From contig CAVUYM010000008.1 in the NCBI GenBank assembly GCA_963745675.1, forward strand, positions 62,001 to 126,000: a stretch of 64,000 nt of DNA, given 5' to 3'. Made by a program: the position numbers and the translations under genes. This document shows positions 16,944 to 26,220 of the stretch, piece after piece. The notes under the pieces are model-generated. The model had not been told where the DNA came from, did no database searches, and saw nothing but the letters and a program-made list of their open reading frames with translations. This DNA comes from JAUIIK01 sp963745675 (GTDB lineage Bacteria; Chloroflexota; Chloroflexia; Thermomicrobiales; CFX8). Position 1 is the stretch's first letter. Each line of letters starts with the position of its first letter.

Positions 16944-17603
16944 CTATAGACGTGCCAGCTGTCCCAAAAGTTCCCGTCCCGTCTCATGTTCATTCAAAAT
17001 GTCTCGCAAACGCCCTCTGCCACGGTGCAAACGCGATTTGACCGTACCAACGGCGACGCCGGAAATCTCGGCGATTTCTTCGTAGCTGTAACCTTCAACA
17101 TCAAAGAGAATAACTGCCAGGCGCTGGTCTTCCGGCAGCTCACCGAGCGCCGCTTCGAGGTGACGACGCAAGGCTGCTTGCTCGGCCAGTTCGGCCGGAT
17201 GCTCTTCCCTGGTTTCCTCCGGCTCCCAGTTTGAATCTTCCGCATCGAGCGCCGCATCGAGGGATCTTGCCGGGCGCCTGCCTTCGTAGCGCAGGACATC
17301 GAGCGCGCGATTTGTGGCAATGCGTAGCAACCAGGATTTGAAGCCGTGTCCATCTTCATTGCGGAATGTGTCGAGCGCATCGTAGGCACGCAGGAAGGCG
17401 TCCTGTGTCACATCGTCTGCCAGGTCGCTGCGGCGCATATAGCGAAACGCGACCCCGTAGACTGCGTCGCGGTGTCGATCCACCAGGATGTTGTACGCAT
17501 CTAGATCGCCGTCGCGGGCTCGGTCGATGAGCACCCCGTCGCTATCATCCGGTGATACCACCTGACGACGCTGAATACGCAGCCGCTGCAATACGAGGAA
17601 CAC
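16944..17603 (-). CDS. ECF-family RNA polymerase sigma factor
   Basis: A 219-residue group-4 sigma factor. Region 2 (about 35-105) includes YNILVDRHRDAVYGVAFRYM and DLADDVTQDAFLRAYDALDTF; region 4 (about 150-205) has LPEDQRLAVILFDVEGYSYEEIAEI and the helix-turn-helix SGVAVGTVKSRLHRGRGRLRD. The GTG at 17601-17603 is taken as start. The next gene downstream is its probable anti-sigma factor, and the exported SIMPL protein follows. The target promoters cannot be read from this window. Confidence 0.92.
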   Translation of the reverse strand: MFLVLQRLRIQRRQVVSPDDSDGVLIDRARDGDLDAYNILVDRHRDAVYGVAFRYMRRSDLADDVTQDAFLRAYDALDTFRNEDGHGFKSWLLRIATNRALDVLRYEGRRPARSLDAALDAEDSNWEPEETREEHPAELAEQAALRRHLEAALGELPEDQRLAVILFDVEGYSYEEIAEISGVAVGTVKSRLHRGRGRLRDILNEHETGRELLGQLARL

Positions 17604-17877
17604 AGGTAATTTCCACCCCTTCGCGCGTACTGACAGGCAAACCTGCCGGGATGCGTTAGTCGATTATAGGTTGCCTGGGTGTGCAAACGGTCTGGCGCCA
17701 GATCTGTCTGGGGCGAGCCTCCCAGTACCTCAGCAATCCTTCTTTCGTGACTTTTGGTAGGTCGTAGCAAGGCCAACGGGCCCCTAGAATGATGATACGT
17801 CCGGACCATGTTGGGTAGCACTTTGATCTACGTAAGCCGGAAAATCGTGGACGTCATAAGATGAGGCGGGGTCTTTC

Positions 17878-18543
17878 ATGCGTCGTGGCATATCCGTTCT
17901 ACTGGTTGATGACCATGTGCTTTTTCGACAAGCACTACGTCACCTTCTGGAATCAGAACAAGACATCAGAATCGTTGGCGAAGCCAGCGACGGGTCCCAG
18001 GTTGAGCAACTCGTCGAAGAAGAGCGCCCCGATGTCGTTGTGATGGACATATCTATGCCGGCCATCGACGGTATCACTGCGACCCAGATCCTGCGCGACA
18101 AGTATCCAAATCTTGGAATCATCGTCCTGACAATGTTCGCCGAAGATAGCCAGGTCATTCGTGCTATCCGTGCCGGGGCGGACGGTTATCTCCTTAAGAA
18201 TATCGAATCCAGTAGAGTTGTCGACGCCATTCGTGCCGTTGCTCGTGGCGAATCCGTTGTCGACCCTGAACTGGCGACCAAAGTGCTGAATGAGTTCCGG
18301 CGTCTCTCCGATGTCGATGGCTACAACAATATCGCCGGTATGACTGAGCGCGAAATCTCGCTCCTTCAGCTCGTCGCCAACGGCATGTCGAACAAAGAGA
18401 TTGCCTCAGAACTCGGCCTTGCTGAAAGTACCGTGAAGAACCGTCTATCCATCCTCTTCCAAAAGCTGGATGTCAAGGATCGCACTCAGGCGGCGATTTA
18501 TGCGATGACGCATGGTCTGGTCACGCCGGTTCCGGTTCCCTAG
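17878..18543 (+). CDS. NarL/LuxR-family response regulator
   Basis: A 221-residue two-component regulator. The receiver has VDDHVLFRQAL (acidic pair near residues 11-12), the phospho-acceptor in VVVMDISMPAIDG (D57), the VLTMF switch threonine region and the DGYLLKN lysine. A linker leads to a LuxR-type helix-turn-helix: MTEREISLLQLVANGMSNKEIASELGLAESTVKNRL. GAGGCGGGG lies before the ATG. No histidine kinase is near, so it is an orphan in this window. The TrkA-like gene follows after 140 bases on the same strand but with no clear operon link. Confidence 0.9.
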   Translation: MRRGISVLLVDDHVLFRQALRHLLESEQDIRIVGEASDGSQVEQLVEEERPDVVVMDISMPAIDGITATQILRDKYPNLGIIVLTMFAEDSQVIRAIRAGADGYLLKNIESSRVVDAIRAVARGESVVDPELATKVLNEFRRLSDVDGYNNIAGMTEREISLLQLVANGMSNKEIASELGLAESTVKNRLSILFQKLDVKDRTQAAIYAMTHGLVTPVPVP

Positions 18544-18684
18544 ATCGACGCGCCTCTCCTCACCCCCAGCACGTAGAGATGCGCCGGGCGTGCCACGAGC
18601 GCCCGGTTTGTTCTGCGCTGGATGCCGAACCAGATACAATTCAGGCTGATGGTCTTCCGATGCCAGCCGAAAGAGATCGTAGCC

Positions 18685-19404
18685 ATGCCAAATTCCAAGA
18701 ATGGCCGTGAAGTATGGCGCCCGCAGCGTGTCGCGATTATTGGCCTTGGCCGATTTGGGCGAAGCACGGCATTCACCCTCAATGATCTCGGCTATGAAGT
18801 CACCGCCATCGACATCGACGAGAAGAGCATCAATGAAGTAGCTCAGTATGTTGCATTGGCGGCGGAAGGCGATGGGACAGACGAGGAACTGCTGCGCTCA
18901 CTCCAGGTCGACCAATCGGATGTCGGTATCGTCGCTCAAGGCTCGAATCTCGAAGCGAGTGTCATGGCGACCCTGCTGCTCAAACGTCTCGAAATCCCCT
19001 GGGTTGTATCAAAAGCAAAGAGCGAGCTGCATGGCGAGTTGCTCAAGCGCATCGGCGCGGACCGCGTTATCTTTCCGGAGCGTGACGCTGGGAGCCGTCT
19101 GGCCCACTCGTTGGCGGTGCGACATATCAGCGATTACATCTCGCTTTCTCAAAACGCAGGTGTCGCGAAATTGACCGCTCCGGCCCACTTCGTCGGTAAA
19201 TCACTCTCCGAACTCGATCTCGAACAGCACTACAACCTGAATCTTCTGCTCATAAAGCGCGGCCAGCGCATTATCACCGTGCCAAACTACCGGGAGATTA
19301 TCGAGTTTAACGATGAATTGCTCCTGGTAGGCCCAGATGAAGATATGGCTGAGTTCACGGAGCGCGGAGTGTCTGACCACCCTATTGTCCTCGCTGGTTC
19401 GTAG
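18685..19404 (+). CDS. TrkA/KtrA-family potassium channel regulator
   Basis: A 239-residue cytoplasmic RCK protein. The Rossmann fold opens with VAIIGLGRFGRSTAFTLNDLGYEVTAIDIDE (the GxGxxG NAD site), and includes GDGTDEELLRSLQV. The C-terminal RCK_C part has GKSLSELDLEQHYNLNLLLIKRG...IIEFNDELLLVG. Such subunits gate TrkH/KtrB-type K+ transporters in response to NAD(H), ATP or c-di-AMP. No transporter gene lies beside it; a TrkH-type protein is at 42126-43431. I chose the ATG at 18685 because an upstream frame adds 21 unlikely residues. Confidence 0.9.
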   Translation: MPNSKNGREVWRPQRVAIIGLGRFGRSTAFTLNDLGYEVTAIDIDEKSINEVAQYVALAAEGDGTDEELLRSLQVDQSDVGIVAQGSNLEASVMATLLLKRLEIPWVVSKAKSELHGELLKRIGADRVIFPERDAGSRLAHSLAVRHISDYISLSQNAGVAKLTAPAHFVGKSLSELDLEQHYNLNLLLIKRGQRIITVPNYREIIEFNDELLLVGPDEDMAEFTERGVSDHPIVLAGS

Positions 19405-19635
19405 CCAACCTCAACAAAATTCAGGAGTATTGGGTTAAGCCGGGGTAGTTGCTTATGGGGCGTATGCCCGTTACGCTGTTAATGGACATGCTGTCCGTTC
19501 ACATTTACCAGGCGACCCGATAGAGGGTGCACTAGTTACTCTACAAGTGGGCGGGGATTCCGTTCACGTTCGATGGTTAACCCGACAGGGGGTGCGGTGG
19601 AAAAAGAAAGCATTCGAAACGCGGGCGACGAGGCG

Positions 19636-20303
19636 ATGAAAACACCTCAGTCTCGTCGGCGCATTATCAAAGGACTGCTCGGCGGCGCTGTCGCGTCAAC
19701 GGCGGCATTGGTTATGACCGGGAATTCCTCTGCAGAGGCTGGACAGACGGGGAGCAACCTTCCTGCGGGATCTGAGGGTAGCTCACTCGAACAGGTCGTC
19801 GGAATGGCGACATTCTGCGCAAATAACTATACTAACGCAGTACGTTACAGTCCGAGCGGAACTTGCCAGCCCTACGAAACGCCGATTTTGGTCAATACGG
19901 CTGGCGTAACCGGGCCGTCTGGCGCGGATGGACCGACTGGACCAACTGGACCGAGCGGTGGACCCCCCGGCCCGACTGGTGATACCGGCAGCGATGGGCG
20001 ATGACCGGCCCGACAGGCGATACCGGTATGATGGGCGACACCGGGCCGCAGGGTATTCCTGGTGATACCGGCCCGCAAGGCTTCGAAGGTCCTACGGGAC
20101 CGCAGGGCGTCGAAGGTCCGCAGGGTGCCCAGGGTATCCAGGGCATCGAAGGACCGACTGGTATTCAGGGACCAGCGGGTGGCGCCGGTCCGCAAGGCGC
20201 CCCGGGCAATGCCGGACCTACGGGTGCGCAAGGACCACAGGGTGCACAGGGTGTCCAGGGCAATCAGGGACCAACTGGTCCAACCGGACCTCCTGGACCA
20301 TAA
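19636..20303 (+). CDS. Tat-exported collagen-like (Gly-X-Y) protein, frameshifted near 19998
   Basis: The protein starts with a twin-arginine signal (SRRRIIKGLLGGAVASTAAL), then a short non-repetitive head with cysteines (VGMATFCANNYT, SGTCQPY), then Gly-X-Y triplets from about 19903. About ten triplets occur before a break near 19998 and about 33 after it (GPTGDTG, GPQGVEGPQGAQG, GNQGPTGPTGPPGP). The two pieces lie in different frames; the repeat shows they belong together. Gly-Pro-Thr and Gly-Pro-Gln triplets dominate, as in bacterial collagens that are threonine-glycosylated. There is no C-terminal domain or anchor: it stops right after the repeat. A stem-loop follows, then a glycosyltransferase. 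Confidence 0.85.
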
Positions 20304-20374
20304 CACTCCAGCGTCTACTGGCATTTGTGCCTGATCAGGATGCCGGTAGATAGGCGCAACGTGATTTGACGAAG

Positions 20375-20411
20375 AATGCGCCTGCTGTGCTCGATAGACA
20401 GCAGGCGCATT
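20375..20411 (+). terminator. Stem-loop after the collagen-like gene
   Basis: AATGCGCCTGCTGT pairs perfectly with ACAGCAGGCGCATT (14 pairs) around a nine-base loop. It is followed by CGCATGC, not a T-run, so it is terminator-like rather than a classic intrinsic terminator. It lies 70 bases after the repeat gene and 40 before the glycosyltransferase start. Confidence 0.55.
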
Positions 20412-20450
20412 CGCATGCTGTAGGATAACTCCGGAACGGTAGGGGGAACC

Positions 20451-22613
20451 GTGACACATATCATGCTTTGCATGATCGTGCGCAATGAATCACAGATCAT
20501 CGAACGCTGCTTGAACGCTGCTCTTCCAATCATCGACGCGGCTGTCATTTGTGATACTGGCTCTGAGGACACAACGACTGAACTCATTCAGACTACGCTC
20601 GCCGGTGCGGATTGCCCGTACCGGGTCGCCGCACATGAATGGGAAAATTTCGGAAAGAATCGCAGCCGCTCCTTCGAGGAAGCTCGAGATTTTGCCGTAG
20701 AACTGGGTTGGGATCTCTCCTCATCGTACGCACTCTTTCTCGACGCCGACATGGTGTTGCGCGTCGCCCCTGAGTTCCAGCGAGATGATCTGAGCGCGGC
20801 AGGCTACAACCTGACCCAGGTTCATTCCACACTACGCTATGAGAATATCCGGCTGGCGCGTCTGGACGTTGGCTGGATCTGCGTTGGCGCGACACACGAA
20901 TATTGGGCGCTGGGCGAGCATGATGGAGAGGTCGAATCGCTCACTACGCTCTTGATCGATGATCTCGGAGATGGCGGGGCGAAGGCGGACAAGTATGAAC
21001 GCGATATCCGTCTGCTGACGGAAGACCTGGAGCGAGATCCGGGTAATCCACGGACGATCTTCTATCTGGCGCAGTCATATTATGACCTGAGACAGTTCGA
21101 ACAAGCGCGTGACCTCTATCGACAGCGGGCGGCGCTCGGTGGCTGGGAGGAAGAATGCTGGTACGCCAGCTACAAAGCTGGCCTTTGCTCGATCGAACTA
21201 GGCGAGAAACAGCAGGGATTTGGTGAACTGCTCCAGGCATGGAACCGCCGCCCGACTCGTGCCGAGCCGCTCGTCGAACTCGCCAAGTTCGCGCGTATCG
21301 ACAAGCAGCACCACATTGCACATCTCGCGGCCGAGCAGGCGCTGGCGATTCCGCAGCCAACGGAGGACCGACTCTTTATCGAAGTGGATGCCTATGGCAC
21401 GCGGAGGATCGAAGAGATCGCTATTAACGCCTTCTATACCGGAAGAATGGAACGCGGAGCCGATGCTTGCGACGCTCTGCTTCACCGCCATTTGACCGAT
21501 GAAAACTCACGCGCCCTTAGCATGCGCAACATCGTCTACTACACCAAGCCGCTCACAACTTCGGAGGATGCGCTCAAGCTCGGATACTCCCCCGAACTCT
21601 GGGGGAATTCATTCTCTCCATCAGTTGGCTCTATCTGGCGAACGGGAGACGGCTACATGCTTATCAACCGCTTCGTCAACTACTACCACGAGCGCGGAAC
21701 GGACTTTATCACCCGTGATCGCGGAGGGCAGTACTTGAGCTGCAATGCGTCGGTCAAGCTCGACCGTGATCTCGGTATTCGAGAAGTGCGCCGGGTCGAT
21801 GATCAGATTATCGAGGAATTCGGAATCGTCCCGACCGTGGATGCGCAAGTCTGTGGGGTTGAAGATGTCCGGCTGTTTCGTTGGAAGAATGCCTGGTGGT
21901 TTGTCGGCAACTCGCGTCAATTCGAGAGGCAACATTACTATCGCGTTGTGCTCGGCCGCTACAATGATGCCTGCGATCGAATTGAGTCAATCGTCGCCCT
22001 CGAACACCAAGATATGTCGCGTAACGAAAAGAATTGGATGCCTCTGATTCACGACGACCGGCTGTATCTGCTCTATCTTTCTCAGCCGACCATCGTCGTC
22101 GAAGCGGATCCCGAGACCGGGAATTGTAAAGTGGTCAGCCGTAAAATGCCGGCCGCGAACTTGAGTAGCTACAGGGGTTCATCGCCTTTTGTCCCATTCA
22201 ATGGCCGTCTGCTCGGCATCGTTCACGACGTCGCGTTCACTCCAGAGCGACGTATTTACCTACATCGTTTCATTATTCTCGACCCCGAAACCTGGACTGT
22301 CACACATGCATCACACCCATTTACCTTTTTGCACACCGGTGTTGAGTATTGCTGTGGTTTGACCTGGGCGCACGAACCGGGTGACCTGCTTATCTCGTTC
22401 TCGTTCGAAGAACGGGAATCCTGGCTCACACGAATCGACCGCGAACGGGTCCGTGAGATGCTGCGGCCAATTGCTTCATTAGCCCAGATTGAGCCGCTGC
22501 CGGGCCTTTGGGCTGAACCCGCTAAGCAGCCGACAGCGCCAGCGATTTCCGCCACTTCGAAGCCGCCTCGATGGTGGTCTCGACGGCGTCGTCAAGCGTC
22601 GCTATTGGATTAA
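20451..22613 (+). CDS. GT2-like glycosyltransferase with TPR-like linker and C-terminal beta-propeller-like domain
   Basis: This 720-residue protein has three parts. Residues 1-170 match GT2-type transferases of the 'IVRNESQIIERCL' class with the DxD-like FLDADMV. Residues about 175-300 contain TPR-like helices (RTIFYLAQSYYDLRQFEQARDLYRQRAALGG). Residues about 390-690 are beta-rich with repeated Trp/Asp motifs (GVEDVRLFRWKNAWWFVGNSR, NEKNWMPLIHDDRLYLLYLSQP, SYRGSSPFVPFNGRLLGIVHD), resembling the five-bladed fold of GH43/GH130-type proteins. AGGGGG precedes the GTG start. It follows the collagen-like gene on the same strand, so a role in its glycosylation is plausible but unproven. The last 92 bases overlap the convergent gene, and the Arg-rich tail may be artefactual. 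Confidence 0.72.
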   Translation: MTHIMLCMIVRNESQIIERCLNAALPIIDAAVICDTGSEDTTTELIQTTLAGADCPYRVAAHEWENFGKNRSRSFEEARDFAVELGWDLSSSYALFLDADMVLRVAPEFQRDDLSAAGYNLTQVHSTLRYENIRLARLDVGWICVGATHEYWALGEHDGEVESLTTLLIDDLGDGGAKADKYERDIRLLTEDLERDPGNPRTIFYLAQSYYDLRQFEQARDLYRQRAALGGWEEECWYASYKAGLCSIELGEKQQGFGELLQAWNRRPTRAEPLVELAKFARIDKQHHIAHLAAEQALAIPQPTEDRLFIEVDAYGTRRIEEIAINAFYTGRMERGADACDALLHRHLTDENSRALSMRNIVYYTKPLTTSEDALKLGYSPELWGNSFSPSVGSIWRTGDGYMLINRFVNYYHERGTDFITRDRGGQYLSCNASVKLDRDLGIREVRRVDDQIIEEFGIVPTVDAQVCGVEDVRLFRWKNAWWFVGNSRQFERQHYYRVVLGRYNDACDRIESIVALEHQDMSRNEKNWMPLIHDDRLYLLYLSQPTIVVEADPETGNCKVVSRKMPAANLSSYRGSSPFVPFNGRLLGIVHDVAFTPERRIYLHRFIILDPETWTVTHASHPFTFLHTGVEYCCGLTWAHEPGDLLISFSFEERESWLTRIDRERVREMLRPIASLAQIEPLPGLWAEPAKQPTAPAISATSKPPRWWSRRRRQASLLD

Positions 22614-23559
22614 CAATGATCTGGGTTGCGCCGCGTTCGACAAGGTCGTTGAACGCGGCGACCAACGTCTCTGGCGTCGCAGCGATAGCGAACGAGTCGA
22701 TGAATGTGTTCGGAAGCATCGCGCCGATCTCTTCCAGCGTCTCCTGGTCCCAGGTGTAGCCAATGCCACCGACTCGCTCACGCAGGTCGTCGGACACGAC
22801 GAGACCGCGTGCGAGGAAGCTGGTGAAATCAGGCGCAGCGGCGATGAGCTTCCGGGCGATGCGGGGCCGCAATGCTTCATAGGCAGCGTCAATCGAGGCG
22901 TCGATGGAGACATCAATGCGAGCAACAATGTCGATCGTCTGTGGGTCGCGGCCGACGTAGCTCGCGCCGAGCTGGATGACATCGAGTGCCTGTTCGATCG
23001 TCCCGGGCGCAACGCACCCTTCGATGATGACGCCGTTAGCGAGCATCCCACCGGCCCGCAGCATCATCGGCCCGCCGGCTGCCAGGTAGATGGGCAGATC
23101 TTCTCGCGCAGGTGTGAAATTCAACTGGCCATTGAATGACAACAGATCTCCATGAATCTCGACCTTCCCACCGGTTAGTAGACGTCGTATCAGGTGGATC
23201 GATTCGGCTGATCTGCGCGCCACTTGCCGTCGCTGGATTCCGAGTTCAGCGAATCCGGAGATGCCCGCTCCCAGCCCGAGGACGGCTCGCCCAGCGCTAA
23301 TCTCGTCAAGAGTGGCAATTGCCATAGCGGTGAGAGCTGGATGACGGGTAAAGGGATCGGTAACGCAAGGGCCAATCTGGATTTCCTGAGTGACACCAGC
23401 GACAGCGGCACATAATCCATATACGTCACGAAAGAAGCGCTCATCCGGCACCCAGAAGGTGGCGATGCCGCATGCTTCCGCAAATTGCGCTATCTCCATC
23501 ACCCGCTTTGCCGGGCGGCTCCCGAGACAAAGCACCCCAAGACGTACCGGTTTCCCCAT
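22522..23559 (-). CDS. LLM-class F420-type oxidoreductase
   Basis: An intact luciferase-like protein of 345 residues. VRLGVLCLGSRPAKRVMEIAQFAEACGIATFWVPDE, then the ALTAMAIATLDEISAGRAVLGLGAGISG signature, and LPIYLAAGGPMMLRAGGMLANGVII are all typical of F420-dependent enzymes related to methylenetetrahydromethanopterin reductase. A GGGGG stretch precedes the ATG at 23559; a GTG two codons upstream is also possible. It overlaps the convergent glycosyltransferase gene by 92 bases. The substrate is unknown. Confidence 0.87.
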   Translation of the reverse strand: MGKPVRLGVLCLGSRPAKRVMEIAQFAEACGIATFWVPDERFFRDVYGLCAAVAGVTQEIQIGPCVTDPFTRHPALTAMAIATLDEISAGRAVLGLGAGISGFAELGIQRRQVARRSAESIHLIRRLLTGGKVEIHGDLLSFNGQLNFTPAREDLPIYLAAGGPMMLRAGGMLANGVIIEGCVAPGTIEQALDVIQLGASYVGRDPQTIDIVARIDVSIDASIDAAYEALRPRIARKLIAAAPDFTSFLARGLVVSDDLRERVGGIGYTWDQETLEEIGAMLPNTFIDSFAIAATPETLVAAFNDLVERGATQIIVNPIATLDDAVETTIEAASKWRKSLALSAA

Positions 23560-23729
23560 GCGCACCCCCGACCGTGCTGAATATAGATGCTACCGCGATC
23601 ATGATGATAACCCCGGAATCGAACGAATTGAGATTGAAGGACTGGCTCTTGCCTTCGGTGGCGTGATCGGCTCGGGACGTTGACGGATCGAGCCACCCGC
23701 TCTATATACGGATGCTGGCATGGTGAGAA

Positions 23730-25955
23730 ATGAACGGGAGAAGCGTGGTGTCAATGAATTATCGTGTGATCGGACAGCGGCAACGCCGGCAGGATGCCGG
23801 TCCGCGATTGACGGGTCGCGAGCGCTATACCGCCGATATCAGCTTGCCCGGAATGCTCCACGCCCATCTCGTTCTTAGTACCCGAGCGCATGCCAGGATC
23901 GTCGCGATTGATACGGCCGAAGCGCGTGCTTACTCCGGCGTTTTCGATGTCGTCACGGCAGCTGACCTGCCTGAATTCGCGCGCAATGACGAACAGTTGG
24001 TGCGCGAGAGTTTCTTTCTGGCTCACGAGCGGGTTAGCTATGTCGGACAGCACCTCGCCGTCGTTCTGGCTGAATCCCCGGCTGCTGCTCGCGAGGCTGC
24101 CGATCTCGTTCGAGTCGAATATGAGCCGTTGCCGGTCGTCGCCGACCTCGATGAAGCGCTAGGTGAAGACAGTTACCGCCTGCGGGCGTCGCTGGATAGT
24201 AACGCGAGTGATGTTGCGCTTTTCGAGCGGGGGGAAACCACGAAGGCGCTGGCTGATGCAGCAGCCACGGTGACCGGGAAATTTACCTCAGCAGGGGTTT
24301 ATCAGAGCTACATGGAGCCGCGCGCGATCGTCGCTGATGCCGACGGGCCAGGCTATGGGGCGGGCACACTGACGATATACACGCCGACGCAAGGGCAGTT
24401 TGCCGTGCGTCAGTTCGTCGCCCAGGCACTCCAGATGAACGAGGCCGATGTCGTCGTACAGCCGATGACCGTTGGAGGGGGCTTTGGCGCGAAATTTGTG
24501 CTCTTCGAGGCGCTAGTCGGATTGCTGGCGCTGCGTGCCGGGAGGCCGATCAAACTTGTCCTCGATCGCAGTGATGACTTCATCGCGACGATCAATGCGC
24601 CACGCTCCAGCTACGAAGTCACACTTGGCGCGGATGCGAGTGGCAAGATCACAGCGATCGAGGCTGAGATCAAGCACGATACCGGCTACTTTTCGCACTC
24701 GCCCTATCAACTTGCCGGGACGATGATCGGCAGCTGGTATCCGGCGGCAAATCTCAAGATTCGATCAACCGAGATCTATACCAACCGGCCGGGGGCTGCG
24801 GCCTATCGCGCTCCCGGACTGACGGCGATGGCCTTCGTGCTCGAGCAGCTCGTTGACGAACTCGCGCAGGAGCTCGGTATGTCGCCACTGGCGATGCGGC
24901 AATTGAATGCGGCTCAAACTGGCGCGCCAATGGCCGATGGTACGCCCTGGCCCAGCCAGGAGTTGTCGCAGTTGCTCGATGTGGCTGCGTCTCATCCTCT
25001 TTTGAGCGCGCCGAAGAGCCCTGGAGAAGGCGTCGGCATATCGATTGGCATGATGCGTGGATCGACCGAACCTGCCTCGGCGACTGCCCGGCTGGTTGGC
25101 GATGGCAGCTTGCAGATCAGCGTTGGCTCGATCGATCTGACCGGCACAAATAGCGCCCTCGGTCAGATCGCGGCAGAAACCTTTGGCGTCGCGGCTGATA
25201 AGGTGCGCGTGAAGACTGCCCCCTCGAACGTCGCCCCCCATTCGGGTGGCACGGGCGGCAGCAAGATTCTCTACACCGTTGGCAATGCCGTCATCGTCGC
25301 GGCTGAGGATGCCCGCCAGCAGACGCTTGCGGTGGCTGCCGGGGATCTTGAAGTCTCCTCCGACGATCTGGAGATCGTCGATGGCATCGTCCGGGTCAAA
25401 GGCTCGCCCGATCGACAGCTGACGCTGGAGCAGATCTTCAAGCTGACGACCGGTATGAACGCTAGCTACGGTCCGGTCCACGGACAGGGCAATGCCGCTA
25501 ATGTCGAACGTGCGCCAGGGGTGACCGTCCACATTGCGCGCGTCCATGTTGACGAGGAGACCGGCCAGCTTGAGATCAAGGGCTACGCAGCAATTCACGA
25601 TGTAGGCAAGGCGATCAACCCGGCCGAGGTGGACGGTCAGATAGCAGGCGGTGTGGCGCAAGGAATTGGCTGGGCAATCTATGAGGCGTTGCTCTATGAC
25701 GATGCAGGCCAGCCCCTGACCGCTTCCTATATGGACTACGCGCTGCCAAAGGCCAGTCAGATCCCAGCCATCGACATCGATGTGCGCGAATTTCCAGCCG
25801 AGCATGGCCCATATGGCGCGAAGGGTATTGGTGAGCCCCCAGTCATCCCCGGAGCGGCTGCGATAGCCAACGCGATTCACGACGCTACCGGCGTTCGTCT
25901 CACCCATCTCCCGATGACTGCCGAGCGGGTCTGGCAGGCGCTTCGCGATCGTTAG
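23730..25955 (+). CDS. Xanthine dehydrogenase-family molybdopterin-binding subunit
   Basis: A 741-residue large subunit of the xanthine dehydrogenase/CO dehydrogenase/aldehyde oxidoreductase group. Seen are GPRLTGRERYTADISLPGMLHAHLV at the start, the MPT-binding VGGGFGAKF, the AAYRAPG loop, HSGGTGGSKILYTVGNAV and the catalytic glutamate region GAKGIGEPPVIPGAAA near the end. The small [2Fe-2S] and FAD subunits that usually sit next to it are absent here, so it is an orphan subunit and probably pairs with subunits elsewhere. The start could instead be the ATG at 23754. It is not clearly a CO dehydrogenase: no AYRCSFR-type loop is present. Substrate undetermined. Confidence 0.88.
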   Translation: MNGRSVVSMNYRVIGQRQRRQDAGPRLTGRERYTADISLPGMLHAHLVLSTRAHARIVAIDTAEARAYSGVFDVVTAADLPEFARNDEQLVRESFFLAHERVSYVGQHLAVVLAESPAAAREAADLVRVEYEPLPVVADLDEALGEDSYRLRASLDSNASDVALFERGETTKALADAAATVTGKFTSAGVYQSYMEPRAIVADADGPGYGAGTLTIYTPTQGQFAVRQFVAQALQMNEADVVVQPMTVGGGFGAKFVLFEALVGLLALRAGRPIKLVLDRSDDFIATINAPRSSYEVTLGADASGKITAIEAEIKHDTGYFSHSPYQLAGTMIGSWYPAANLKIRSTEIYTNRPGAAAYRAPGLTAMAFVLEQLVDELAQELGMSPLAMRQLNAAQTGAPMADGTPWPSQELSQLLDVAASHPLLSAPKSPGEGVGISIGMMRGSTEPASATARLVGDGSLQISVGSIDLTGTNSALGQIAAETFGVAADKVRVKTAPSNVAPHSGGTGGSKILYTVGNAVIVAAEDARQQTLAVAAGDLEVSSDDLEIVDGIVRVKGSPDRQLTLEQIFKLTTGMNASYGPVHGQGNAANVERAPGVTVHIARVHVDEETGQLEIKGYAAIHDVGKAINPAEVDGQIAGGVAQGIGWAIYEALLYDDAGQPLTASYMDYALPKASQIPAIDIDVREFPAEHGPYGAKGIGEPPVIPGAAAIANAIHDATGVRLTHLPMTAERVWQALRDR

Positions 25956-26220
25956 TCCGAAGCATGGTGTTGAGGAGCAACAGAAGCCGGTCCCGGCATT
26001 CTTTACTAGAATGGGCAGTCATACGCGACGGTCGCACACGCTTGCTCAGCCGCTATCCGTTCGGCTGTTTCGCGTCACTGATGTACTGTGAGATCCAGCC
26101 GGAAGTAGATTGTATTGTCAGGTGGATGGCACCATACGTAGCGGTTCGCCATATGATTAGCGAATACCGTAACGAGTGGGTAGCTAGGGAGAATCGCAAG
26201 CTGAAACCAGTGCAGGGCAC

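Noticed and set aside
25956..26220. c-di-AMP (ydaO-type) riboswitch before the KimA-like genes
   Set aside because: The region before 26221 and that before 29119 lack a GGGGAACC-type core and the paired elements of that class; the lack of a match does not exclude a distant variant.
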